Assembly (NCBI GenBank): GCA_024195265.1
Contig: JAJLRJ010000003.1
Location: forward strand, 25,466,989 to 25,530,988
Direction: 5' to 3'
Length of the DNA stretch: 64,000 nt
From: Dendrophyllia cribrosa
Lineage: Eukaryota; Cnidaria; Anthozoa; Scleractinia; Dendrophylliidae
Shown: positions 46,701 to 57,094 of the stretch, one piece after another
Position numbering within the stretch: position 1 is the stretch's first letter
Layout: every line of letters begins with the position of its first letter
Translations under genes and position numbers: made by a program
The notes under the pieces: model-generated
What the model saw: the letters and a program-made list of their open reading frames with translations, nothing else
Database searches by the model: none
What the model was told of the DNA's origin: nothing

Positions 46701-49330
46701 TTCTTCTGCTATTGTTATTATTTGTCTTTTCCCTTAGCACTGTTGGTAGTTAAGGTTAAGGGCTTCGTCCTCAGAACACTCCTCAACTACCTACATTTAC
46801 CGTAGTTTGTGGTTATTCTTGTTTTCAGGTGGTTCTAGAGGCCTTGTTACGACTCAGCTGGCAGACGTTCATTAGTGCAGCAAAAGATGATCCAGAAGTG
46901 CATTTGCTTAGGCAGGCCGTGGTGTCAGCCACAACCAAAGTGCAAAAAGAGCTAACGTCTTCCACAATCCAGGAATTGTATGAAACTCCTGAACTTGAAG
47001 AGCTCCGAGTGAAGTATCAAGAATTCCATAAACGGTCAAGCAGTAAGATGAGTTTATACTGGCAATCATACATAGAAATGGCCAGTCTTCTTCTATGCTT
47101 CATACGGTCAACAAGAGAAGGTGATTGGAACTTGTATCTCTCTTGTATTCGTGACATGCTCCCTTGGATGTTTGCCTATGATCGCACCAACTACTCAAGG
47201 TACCTACCGGTCTACTGGTGTGACATGATGTCACTGAAGGACCGACACCCCACTGCCTATGAAGCCTTCCAAGCTGGTGACTTTGTGGTTCAACGCTCCT
47301 GCAATGCATTCAGTCAAGTGGCCGTCGACCAGACCATTGAGCAGACCATTAACAGAGATACAAAATCCAAAGGCGGAATTATCGGCTTTAGCCAGAACAA
47401 AGGAGCCGTGCAGCGATGGATACTGACTTCACATGAGCGTGCTGCGATCACCCAAGCATGCCGTGAGATGGCTGGAATGTCCGTGACAAATGGCGAGGGC
47501 ATAATAAAGGAGAGAGGAAAAGGGAGGATGTCACTCGATGAAAAAGATGTTAAGAAGGTCCAATCAACTCTGAGCACCTGGGGCAATCCGTTTTCGCCAT
47601 CTGACACTGATGAAATCTGCCACCTCGCATCAGGAATGACGGCCCCCAAAAAGGTGGAAGAAGATCTCTTAATGGCCTATGATAAGGGTGAAGAAGCAAT
47701 GACAACTTTCATCAGGAAGAGGTTGATGACTACTGAAGTTTCCTTGTACGATCCGATACCGAAACTGAAGCTGGCCACCTTTGATTCTGTGTCCCTTTCA
47801 TCTGTTAAGATAGGTGGAAGAGAAGTCATGCTTAAAGCCGATAGGGATCTCTTCGCTCGTCTTCTCGTTGTCGCCCAGACAAGAGATATGGATCTAAGAG
47901 AAGTCTTCAAGTATTCTCTGGGTCCTCTTCCGTGGTCTCTGGCTGCAGCTGACGGGTCTCTCTGCAAGACTGTGAAGTCCAAGTTACTGGAGTCACTGGT
48001 TAAGGGAGTCGAACCAGCTGAGGATGTTCCACCCACCGCAGCATTGATTGTTGATGGCATGGCTGTACTTCAAGCGATGAAAGAAATTCCAGACACATTT
48101 GAAGAGTTGGCGACTGCTGTTTTTCATTCAGTTGTTCCTCAGAAAACCTTGGCAAGAAGGGTTGATTTTGTCACAGACACATATCCAGATATTTCCATTA
48201 AGAACCCCGAGAGAGCAAAGCGTGGAAGTAAAGGAGTCGTCAAGATCAAAATAACCGGAGGTGGCCAAAAGTGCCCCAAGCAATGGAAGAAGTTCTTAAG
48301 CAGTGGGGAGAACAAGAGAACACTAACGAGGTTTCTCCTCCAGCAGTGGTCGAGTGACAACTACGCAGATCGAATTGGAAATCGCAACATCTATTTTGCT
48401 GTTGAAAGCAAGTGCTTTCGTTTGTCTGTCAACGATCATGGCAAGGTTGTTTGTGAGGAGATCCCTGAGCTAAACAGCAATCACGAAGAAGCTGATACAA
48501 AGCTGCTTCTCCATTCAAAGCATGCATCTGAAAATGGCGAGAACACCGTCATAATCAAGTCTCCCGACACAGATGTGGCAATCCTGGCTTGCCATTTTTG
48601 CAGTGTTATACGAGCACGGCTTCTTATTATGAAGAAAGAAAAAACAAGGATCATCTATCTTGAGATTTCTGCAATAGCAGATGCTGCTGGGCCCCAAGCA
48701 TGTAAGGCCCTGCCTGGTCTGCACGCCTTCACCGGCTGCGACTCAACAAGTGCGTTTTCTGGTAAAGGGAAGAAGGCTCCTTTGAATCTTTGTAAGACTT
48801 ACCCGGTGGCAAGTGAGGCTATGGCGCTCCTTGGCTGTTCATTTGACATGGAGAGAGTTCCTTTTTCTGAATGTGAGGGGTTTGTGTGCAAGATGTATGG
48901 GAGGTCTAATCTTGCGGACGTTAATGAATGTCGGTATGTCACGTTTTGTGCAAAGCAAGGACAGTCGCAGAGTCTTCCACCATGCCAAGATGCACTACGA
49001 AATCACACTATGCGAGCAAACTACCAAGCTGCTGTCTGGCGGCGTGCACTGGATGCAAATCCCGAAGTCCCATCGCCTGAGGGCCACGGATGGCTCATCG
49101 TGGATGGCCATGTTGAGATCGACTGGATGTCATTGCCGCCTGCTCCTGAGGCATTACTGGAGCTTGTACTGTGTGGCTGCATTGCAAACTGCACAACAGA
49201 TCACTGCACGTGCAAGAGAAATGGTCTACCCTGCGCAGAATCATGCCAGTGCGGCGATAAATGTGAGAATCCTCACAACTACGTGTGGGAAGAAGGAGCT
49301 GAGAACAGCGAAGAGGACGAAGAACAGTGA
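43780..49330 (+). CDS. 1,566-residue protein: paired zinc modules, conserved D/GGFH block, FEN1-like nuclease, TSO1-like CXC domain
   Basis: Exons 43,780-45,387, 46,033-46,623 and 46,829-49,330 join in phase 0 (CCAG|GTATGG, TCAACAG|ATTC, ATAAG|GTTATT, TTTTCAG|GTGG). The start is GTGATTATGGCG. Residues 16-69 and 123-186 form two zinc-type modules (C16xC18..H66xxC69; C123xxC126..H183xxC186). Residues 480-920 hold blocks widely shared with large uncharacterised animal proteins (WDNID, LDQAIYAKA with D654, GGFH 681-683, EQTINRD). From about 1,138, acidic motifs come in FEN1/XPG order: IVDG (D1142), VTDTYP (D1183) before a basic NPERAKRG, EEAD (1286-1289), SPDTD (D1313, D1315), GCDST (D1371) then GKGKKAP. 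A CXC domain follows (1515-1545), then an acidic tail. The motifs and order are seen; nuclease activity is inference. Confidence 0.85.
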
Positions 49331-49619
49331 GATCATCCTGAGTAAAACTGCAGATTTTCAGTAACAAATATGAACATATGATTTTAAGCAACAAACATAA
49401 GACCCAAAGAACTAGCTATAATGTATTTGTAAGGAGTGTTTGTTCCCCTTGGTGAATATTTTAAAACAGTAACACGTTATTGCGAGCAACCGGTCACAGT
49501 TAGCAGTGCTAGATGGTAGCATGGTAGTATTTAAAAAAAGGTTTTCAACCAGTAGATTTACTAGCAACCGGACGGTAGCATGGTAGTCCAAGAGTGAAAA
49601 AAAAAACGAGTCTTTGTCT
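49331..49619. other. 3' region of the element's gene
   Basis: The stretch contains a short duplicated piece (GGTAGCATGGTAGT twice, near 49,513 and 49,573). No canonical AATAAA was found close to the stop. Confidence 0.4.
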
Positions 49620-50345
49620 GAACTATTTATCATTTAAAATATATGACGTCATTAATCACTTTTTCATTGAATGTACTGCTTTTAGTTTAGAGGGCCTACA
49701 TGTATTTTTAACCCAAAAATCTTTTTCAGTTATTTTATGCACGAAATTCGTCGTCTTAGTTGGAAATAACCCTATAGCATACATAATTACTGTAGAATAA
49801 TCAAACCGGAAATAGATGTTTTCACTTCCGGTTTGGCCCAAAATGGCCTTATCGTCTCTTTCCTTTCGTAATTTGTCACTTTCTGTGCAGATAAGGATTT
49901 AAAAGTATGAAACAAGTGTATCTGAGTGACATGTTTCGGTTTTGAAGTGTTAATGTCGCGAAAATGTAAATTTGTTTTTGCACTTTCGGCTCCCTCCACT
50001 CTAGTTAGCATAAAATTTACTAAACTCTCTAAAATTGAGCAATTGTGCTGCTCTTTAAAGATGAAATACTTGCAGAGGGCTTCACAGCGTAGAAATGGCT
50101 AGGTTTTGACAACATTTTGCCGTGAAAATACAATTAGAATGGAAAAAACCGCGGTTTAGTGAAATTTGGCGCAAAGGAGTATGGGTTGTTTAGGCCAGGT
50201 TACAAAGCCCTTTGGACACTTTTTCTACGTGTTAACAAGCAGATTCGTGATCAGCAGTCTCTAAGCTTTAAAATGATACCAAGAACAGCTTGCCACCCAT
50301 GGGGTGCAGCCAACTTAAAAAAATACTGGTTTGGCCACTAGACTA
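49620..50345 (-). repeat. Right terminal inverted repeat
   Basis: Inverted complement of 42,556-43,285, ending GGCCACTAGACTA. Confidence 0.8.
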
Positions 50346-51234
50346 TAAAGGACGTGGACGGCCAAGTTTTGACATTAGGGAAGAAACGTCATTTATTCTC
50401 GAAAACAGCTTCAAAGTTCCGGTCATCGCTTAACTTCTAAGGGGCCGCTAAGGGACCGACCATTTGACTTTTGAGGGGGGGGGGGGGGGGGTAGGTGGGG
50501 GGGGGGTGGGTGATTTCAGAAAAAGATATCCTGCAGACTCATTCTGAGAAAAAAAATCTTGCAAGGAAATACCTCGGGGAAAAAAAAAACCTACACTGAT
50601 CTTGAGCAAGAAAAAAAATCCAACAAGGTCTTTTCATGCCAATGCATTGAAATTTGTTTGGCACCTTCTGTTCACTTTGTAAATCAAAGAATAGTGAAAT
50701 GACTAACATTTCACCGCATTTTACACATGGCACCGTTGTGGAAACGAAAACTCAGTGGCTTTTGCCAACATTATCATGGCAGCGGTTGAGACCAAAATCT
50801 TAAGGGCGACCGCGGAGCCATGGGGCTGGGTGGGCTATAGCCCCACCAATAATTTTGCCGGGAATTTTTTTTTTTTTGCATTTAGAAAACTTCTTCTAAT
50901 CTTTGTGTGAAAAACAAACCCAATTTGCTTTTTGGTTCGCTCAACAACATTTACATGACCACAATAATGCCGACTATGACAGACCAATGATTAATGGGTA
51001 TTGTACCCATTAAGCATTATGCGAATTTTCTGTTGTCCCATGTTTCTATAGTATCACGTGTTTTGAAATTGCATCCATTTCTAATTCTCTCTTCTCAGAG
51101 TGTTTCGATCAAATTCAACATGTCTCTAAGCGTTCGAATTATTTTTTATATCTGTTCTTTTTACAATTAAGTTTAGACGATCAAAAGTTAGCGACCGAAG
51201 TTTCGTTTCCATCCGTGGATCGGCAATTGGCGTT

Positions 51235-51420
51235 GCAAACGGAATGCGAGCAAAGATGACCCAACAGAGATTAAACAATGTTGCAATCTTAAATACGCAC
51301 AAGACAAGAACTGACGTTGTGCGACTTGATGTGGCTAGCGAATTTGTCAGTCGAAATGATAACCGCAAACGTAACTTTGGAACATTTACTGACGCTGACC
51401 TCCTTCATATAGCAAACTAA
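51235..51420 (+). pseudogene. hAT-type transposase C-terminal remnant
   Basis: The plus frame ending in TAA at 51,418-51,420 reads GMRAKMTQQRLNNVAILNTH, then VASEFVSRNDNRKRNFGTF. This is the typical C-terminal dimerisation region of hAT/ZMYM1-like transposases (MxxxRLNxLAxLxxHK...VAxEF). The upstream catalytic parts are not recognisable. Confidence 0.65.
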
Positions 51421-51803
51421 CTGGACTAGCATATCATGAATCCGAAATAGGTTCAACGCGAAATTTTAAGACAATTCTTTTTTCTTGATAATCTTTTCTG
51501 TTCGGTGAAATCCACTTTAAATGGTAAAAGAACATAAATTAAGGACTGGCTTTAATATATAACTTTCGTCACTTTGAATGAACGTCATATCATGTTATAA
51601 TTATGTTTTAAATGTATGTTTCTGTGCAAAAGAAAAAACTAACAGTATGGTGATAAACATTTGACAAAATTTTCTTAGGATTGATAGAAATAAACGCATT
51701 TTCGGTGATTTCAGAAGCTCTAAATTTCAAAATTTTCCGGGGGAGCATACCCCCGGACACCCCTAGATAAGCTCTGGCCGCGTCGCTGTCATTAAGTCAC
51801 AAC

Positions 51804-51981
51804 CAAAACAAAAACACTCGTGTGGAAAAGATATATCGATGACGTATTGCCTTTGTGGAACACCAGCATAGAGGAAATAAATGGGTTCATTGAACAGGCT
51901 AACAGATATCACCAAGCCATGAAATTTACGGCTGAAATCCGGCCTACATTTGAGAGGGTATCCAGATACTCTGGTACATAA
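51804..51981 (+). pseudogene. Penelope-like reverse transcriptase fragment
   Basis: The frame ending TAA at 51,979-51,981 reads VWKRYIDDVLPLW followed by a helix-rich stretch and HQAMKFTAEI. YIDD with this downstream pattern is the C box of Penelope-like element reverse transcriptase. Only about 55 residues remain. Confidence 0.65.
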
Positions 51982-52468
51982 AGTTGTTAAACTTAAGTCC
52001 ACACATCCATGATTTTGAAAAAAAAAATGTGTTAAAAAATATATATATTGCATGGCGTATAACGCTGAAAAAAATTCGACACTCTTGCATGTCTGGAAAA
52101 AAAAAAGTCCACCGCCAAAGGTTTGGGGGGAAAAAATCTTACCCAAATCTAATCACTCCTCCCCCCCTCAAAAGTCAACTGGTCGGCCCCTAATGGTTTC
52201 CTCTCGCACTGTCGAAAGAAGGATGAACAAATATGGGTTGACAGTGTCAGGTTAGTGTATGGCTTTTTTCCCGTAAGTGATGTGTTGAATGACATGTGTA
52301 GCCACTCAGTTCAGGTTTTTAATAGCAAGTAATATTTATTTATATATTTATCTTGTTAAATTTGACCTGGTATGTGCATGGGCCATAACATTTTTATTAT
52401 TCCCTATCAAGGGCCAAGGAAATCTTGTGGGGAGGGGAGGGGGTATTTTCATGGATTTCTCGGGGGTC

Positions 52469-53213
52469 TTCTAGACCTGTTTTGATTATTTCAAAAATTC
52501 TGCTAGCATCATCTCATTGTCAATATCCCAACCCTGGTAAGCCTGAGGCTTAACACAGATAGACACAAATATCCCACATGACAAAAGCAATTTCATTTAA
52601 ATTATCATAAATGGGCCATTTCATTTTATATTTGCACCCCCCTATTGAGGGGTTTCCTGCAAAACCCCTTTGGAACTGTTTAGACCCCCTTCGGGTGGTT
52701 GTTTTAAGAAAATACTCCTCAGATTAAAAAAAACCTTCAGATGTCTGGAAGACAAAAAAAAGGTTTTTTTAAATAATAATCAAAACATGTCTAGAATGCT
52801 TCCAAACACTCTTAAACTACCTCAAACATCATTTAGAGACAGCCTCTAACTATAGAAAAGTTTTAAGAAATTTCATTTTTTCATCAAAAATGGTAGGTCA
52901 ACCCCTTAGCAAAATTTCCAAGATGGCCGCCACACAAATTTTGAAATCTTCCAAACAGGTCTAGAATGCTCCCAAACACTCCTAAACTACGTCAAACATC
53001 ATTTAGAGACACTTTGTAACTATAGGAAACGTTTCAAGAAATTTCATTTTTTCATCAAAATTGGTACATGTAGGTCTTTGCAAAATTTCCAAAATTGTAA
53101 GGTAGGCGCAGGCGCAATTTAAGGAAGCGCAGACGCAATGAAAAGAGGGCGCAATAGTGAAAGGAAAGTGCAAAAAAATGTAAGGAGAACGCAAATGAAA
53201 ATGACCCTTGGGA
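52469..53213. repeat. Centre of the inverted duplication with a 180-bp tandem repeat
   Basis: Two units (about 52,785-52,964 and 52,965-53,100) share CTAGAATGCTYCCAAACACT, AACATCATTTAGAGACA and AAATTTCATTTTTTCATCAA. No gene was seen. Confidence 0.65.
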
Positions 53214-55446
53214 TGACCCCCGAGAAATCCATGAAAATACCCCCTCCCCTCCCCGCAAGATTTCCTTGGCCCTTGATGGGGTATAATAAAAATATAATGG
53301 CCCAATGCACATACAAGGTCAAATTTAACAAAATAAATATATAAATAAATATTACTTGCTATTAAAACCCTGAACTGAGTGGCTACACATGTCATTCAAC
53401 ACATCACTTACAGGAAAAAAGCTATACACTAACTTGACACTGTCAATCCAAATTTGTTCATCCTTCTTTCGACGGTGCGAGAGGAAACCATTAGCAGGTT
53501 GAGCGATGACCGGAATTTTGAAGCTGTTTTCGAGAAAAAAAATGACGTTTCTTCCCTAATGTCAAAACTAGGCCGTCCACGTCCTTGATTGACAAGCTTG
53601 GCGGCCATTGGATGACCCTCTACATTTTCGTATTGTTGTCTTTCCCCTTGTGGACTCTCGATAATTTGTTCAAGATTAGTTATGATGGCATCTGTCTGCG
53701 AGTCATCACTGATATTTACTAGATATCGCTTCATGCAATCTAGCCTCAATACTACACTATCTATTTGTGATGGATCTAGCATGTTGTTTAAACTAGAAAA
53801 AGTTTCTAGTACAGTTCCGTGGAGAAATAAATGATCTTCTCGTCTCACCGTGGCGGCCGCCATCTTTCAAAAACTAAGACAACAAAGCATGCTGGGTTGG
53901 CTACAAGTGCGCATGCCTGACCTTGGGTATAGTCATGTGACCGAGTTTTCACGCGTGAAGTTCAAATCAAAACTTGAAGTTTGAATTCAAAACTTGAAGT
54001 TTGAATTCAAAACATGAAGATTGAATTCAAAACTTGAATGTTGTTTGGCGCGTCTTCGAGAAGGCTAAAAACAAAGACACGACGTTGAAGCGAAGACTTT
54101 AATGTTGAGGCGAAGGCTTGGTTGTTGTACAGAAACTTGGATGTTCAAACGGAGGCTTGAATGTTAAAGCAAATACTTGAATGTTGAAGCACAGACTTGC
54201 TTGTTGAAGCGAAAACTTCAATCTTGAATCTTTTTCTCGCATCTTAGAACTTGAAATGATTACAATAAGGTACAATGTTGAATTCAAAGTAGGGTTTTGT
54301 ATATAAAAGTTCAGATCTAAATCGTAAACATGAAATTTAAAAAGGAAACTTAAATGTTAAAAACAAAACTTGAATCTTGGCGGGGATATAACGCCATATT
54401 ATATCCACCCTGTGTACCAACCGTGACTGTCACGAACGCTTGCTCAGCCTGATATGCAAATTTGAGGCATATAGTCACGGTTCACGATTATGCAAGAATG
54501 AAAAACTGGGAACATATGTTTGAACAAGTTCGCTTTATTGTCAACCCTTTTACAGTTTCCGCCAGAAATCTGGGGTGGGGGGGGGGGGGATGTATCAACA
54601 GTATAAAGAGTACAAAGTGCAAAATAGCTACGAACAATTCAGCGAAAAGTAAAGTAGGTGGTAAAGCGTTTTTGATCGTGGCTATGGGCTTTGCTGTTCA
54701 TGATAAACTTCACGAATGAAATTGAACAGATGGCAGAATGAAACACTCAGTTGAACATTCAAGAATGTCATATCCAAGTTAAGGTTTGTATATTTCCATT
54801 TTTTTTTTGCGTCAGAGTTGTCAAAATTTCTCCAGGAGAAACGTTTTTGTTTTTGTTGTTGGTCACGCATGCACAAGATGGCGTGATTTTGTCTTTCGTT
54901 TGCGATTTTCAAGAAATTCTTAAAAATCCCAAATTCATTTCTTCAAACTAAACTTTACATATTTTGAAAGATCGTCAACTCTAGTATCGCCATACTTAAT
55001 ATTACGCAAATTTTGAACAAAGGCACATGCTCAAAATCATCTTTGTTTTTCACCTACCGTTTTACGGAGCACGGGAGAGCCATAAGCTTTTGACTTCCCT
55101 TGAATACTTAGATTAATCTAATTTTTATGAAATCGTCGTGTTTAGACTATGACAAGTTATACAACAAATTGAAACTATGACAGCTTTTTCTAGCGCAGTA
55201 GTTTTGATACGCGAGTCGAGTGAATCATGACTTATTTTAAGCCTGTTTGGTGTCGCCAAATTGAAGCCGGGGCTGAAGACGAAATGTTTTCATTTTCACA
55301 GAAACAAATAAAATTTTCAAGAAAAAAAAAACTACACAGCAATTGTATACTTACTAAAGGCTACCTGTATGCAAAAGAAGAGCGAATTTTAGTTTTTAAC
55401 TTTGCTGTGTAATGTTTGATTTTTGCACTGATTTGCTCTTAAATGT
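53214..55446 (-). repeat. Right arm of the 15.6-kb inverted duplication
   Basis: Inverted counterpart of the left arm, ending GCACTGATTTGCTCTTAAAT against ATTTAAGAGCAGATCGGTGC at 39,869. A segment of about 490 bp (54,397-54,885) has no counterpart on the left. Confidence 0.85.
53429..53863 (-). pseudogene. First coding exon of the helix-turn-helix gene, right copy
   Basis: The minus-strand ORF starts ATGGCGGCCGCC and stays open for 144 codons, reading through the basic GRGRPSFDIREE segment to VSSRTVERRMNKFG and the donor GTCAA|GTTAGT. Compared with the left copy, a T run has two extra bases and a nearby site has one extra, so about 16 residues just before the recognition helix are read in another frame before it is restored. 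The protein is therefore altered in its DNA-binding region even though the ORF is open. Residues 1-70 are acidic and helical with no known domain. The helix-turn-helix tail suggests a TE-derived integrase-type gene; later exons are absent. Confidence 0.6.
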
Positions 55447-55454
55447 TTTAATTT

Positions 55455-55698
55455 TTTTAAGATATTGCAATAAAAAAATCATCAAACAAAAATATAAAGA
55501 TCATAAACACTGCCAAATGAAATCTGAGGAAGTTTGTTCTAAGTATTTTGAAAAAAAATTTAACCTTTTCACTTAAAAATGAATAAAAAAGTTATCAAAC
55601 AAAAATATAAAGATCATATACACTGCCAAATAAAATCTGAAGAAGTTTGTTCTAAGTACTTTGAAAAAAAAATCCAACTTCTTCACTAAAAAATGGAT
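55455..55698. repeat. Two direct repeats of about 122 bp, third copy at 56,575-56,710
   Basis: Units share CAAACAAAAATATAAAGATCAT, ACACTGCCAAAT and GAAGTTTGTTCTAAGTA. Confidence 0.8.
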
Positions 55699-56280
55699 AC
55701 CTGATCTGACAGTCTCTTCAGTACTATTCGTAAATACCAAGCCACTGGTCTCTGGACAGAATATGAGACAGGATTCAAGCCAGGTCCGATCGGGTCAGGA
55801 CTTAAGTCAGGATGCGACGAGGACTCCAGTTTGGGTTAGACGTAGAGTTAGGGTTAATTAGGGCTATAGCTTGAGTCCTGACTTGAATCCTGCCATTCAT
55901 GATAGTTTGTTTCGTCTTTCAATAATCAAAATTATCACAAACAGTTCACTTGGTCTCAGATAGACCTAAGTGACCATAAGTATTCAGTTTTCAGATTTTT
56001 AAGCCCGTTTTTGCTCAAAATCACCGAGATTTGTATAGGTAATCATACGGTTTCGAGTTCAATTTGGGATTAATTTGCATGAGTGAGTTTTTCAAAAAGC
56101 TCAAATTGCACGAGCCGCTTATGATTACTTATTAATAATTATACATGAAAAAATTTGCATCCATTTTTTTTTGGATTTTTTTTTTTGCAACAAATTATTT
56201 TGGATTCTTTTTCTTTTTTTTTCCAATTTTTTTTTTTTTTTTGCAAAACATTTTTGCATCAATTTTTTTTCGATTTGTAA
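55699..56280. other. No gene seen
   Basis: Contains poly-T-rich DNA (56,163-56,275) and a weak inverted repeat around AGTCCTGACTTGAATCCTG near 55,750-55,895. Confidence 0.4.
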
Positions 56281-56380
56281 TTTGCATTGGTGTTACACTT
56301 TTTGCACTGGTGTTACACTTTTTGCACTGGTGTTACACTTTTTGCACCGGTGTTACACTTTTTGCACTGGTGTTACACTT
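56281..56380. repeat. 20-bp minisatellite, five units
   Basis: TTTGCACTGGTGTTACACTT is repeated five times with one substitution in each of two units. Confidence 0.95.
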
Positions 56381-56710
56381 GAACTGCACTGCTCTTAGCC
56401 AATCAGAATCGAGTCAGATTTTTTCATGTATATTATTAAAATTATTAACAATAACAACAACAACTACATTATATAAATAATATGAATGATTTACCAAACA
56501 AGAGACAGAAACAATATTGCTTATCTAGAATTAGAACAATTCATTTAAAAAGCATTTAAAAATTAAAAAAAAAGTTTTTAAGATATTGCAATAAAAACAA
56601 TCATCAAACAAAAATATAAAGATCATAAACACTGCCAAATAATATTTGAGGAAGTTTGTTCTAAGTACTTTGGAAAAAAAATCCAACTTTTTTACTTAAA
56701 AATGGATACC

Positions 56711-57094
56711 TGATCTGAATTAAACTAACATACATTTTCATTGACTTATTTATAAAACAAAAACAGTTAATTAAAAATAACTTCTCGATTTCACGTATTA
56801 CATAAATAGTAATCTTAGTAAATTTATCTGCCACTGTTATGGTAGTTGCACAGTCAATTTTGGCTCGAAAGCTTGGCAAACGACATGCATGTTGAACGAC
56901 ATCCAAACCGTTTGGTCCTTTTCAGGCACCCAGTCAATTTGTTGTTCTCCTGCCTTAGTCTAATAGAATACTACAATACCATATTTAGTGCCGTAAGCGA
57001 GAGTCCTTCTCAATAACACATCTTTACCATTTTAAGGTGATTCCCTGGTTTTGCACTGCGCATCCCTACTGCGCATAAACATTGCGACATCAGA
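56711..57094. promoter_or_regulatory. Upstream region of the transposase-exonuclease gene
   Basis: The stretch near 57,033 reads TTTTAAGGTGATTCCCTGG and GCACTGCGCATCCC. The first bases resemble the TTAA-AGG start of Family C, so this could be an element terminus as well as a promoter; no matching inverted end was found downstream within the window. Confidence 0.3.

Larger units (their letters stand above)
42556..50345 (+). mobile_element. 7,790-bp element with long terminal inverted repeats and a nuclease/CXC gene
   Basis: The ends are TAGTCTGGTGGTC and the inverted TAGTCTAGTGGCC. About 730 bp at each end (42,556-43,285 and 49,620-50,345) are inverted complements with moderate divergence. 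It is flanked by a TAA duplication inside the exon of the helix-turn-helix gene, and the other palindrome arm supplies the unoccupied site. The only gene is a three-exon one (43,780-49,330) with no stop or frameshift. The TWA-type duplication resembles Harbinger, but no Harbinger transposase is present. I infer an autonomous or recently active DNA transposon of an unfamiliar type; whether its own protein moves it is not shown. Confidence 0.85.
50441..52190. mobile_element. 1,750-bp composite insertion with GGGGCCG ends
   Basis: The left end GGGGCCGCTAAGGGACCGAC with TTTGACTTTTGAGGGGG pairs with the right end CCCCCTCAAAAGTCAACTGGTCGGCCCC. It is flanked by TAA (50,438-50,440 and 52,191-52,193), while the right arm has one uninterrupted CTGCTAATGG. 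The inside is a patchwork including hAT and Penelope-like remnants. G and A homopolymers are long. Confidence 0.75.
39868..52468 (+). repeat. Left arm of a 15.6-kb inverted duplication (interrupted)
   Basis: Pieces 39,868-40,440, 41,620-42,555, 50,346-50,440 and 52,191-52,468 match, inverted, the right arm at 53,214-55,446. The arm is interrupted by non-matching DNA (40,441-41,620), the 7.8-kb element and a 1.75-kb composite. It contains a 125-bp direct duplication (about 41,632 and 41,757) present once in the right arm, and AAGTTTTGAATTCAAACTTC tandem repeats near 42,100-42,170. Confidence 0.85.

Noticed and set aside
46624..46737. Continuation of the middle exon's ORF into a hydrophobic run
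   Set aside because: It lies beyond the ATAAG|GTTATT donor and is simple ATT-rich sequence; the frame continues properly in the next exon.
50800..51790. Complete nested hAT element around the C-terminal remnant
   Set aside because: Candidate ends (GCGACCGCGGAGCC and an inverted relative) are only roughly similar and the flanking 8-mers do not match well.
42277..53863. Integrase catalytic domain in the palindrome
   Set aside because: Only the helix-turn-helix exon is present; no D,D-35-E region was found between the arms.
55830..55865. Telomere-like GTTAGGGTTAATTAGGG
   Set aside because: Only two to three imperfect units, interior to TE-rich sequence.
56281..56380. CRISPR-like repeat array
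   Set aside because: Units are contiguous 20-mers with no spacers; this is a minisatellite in animal DNA.
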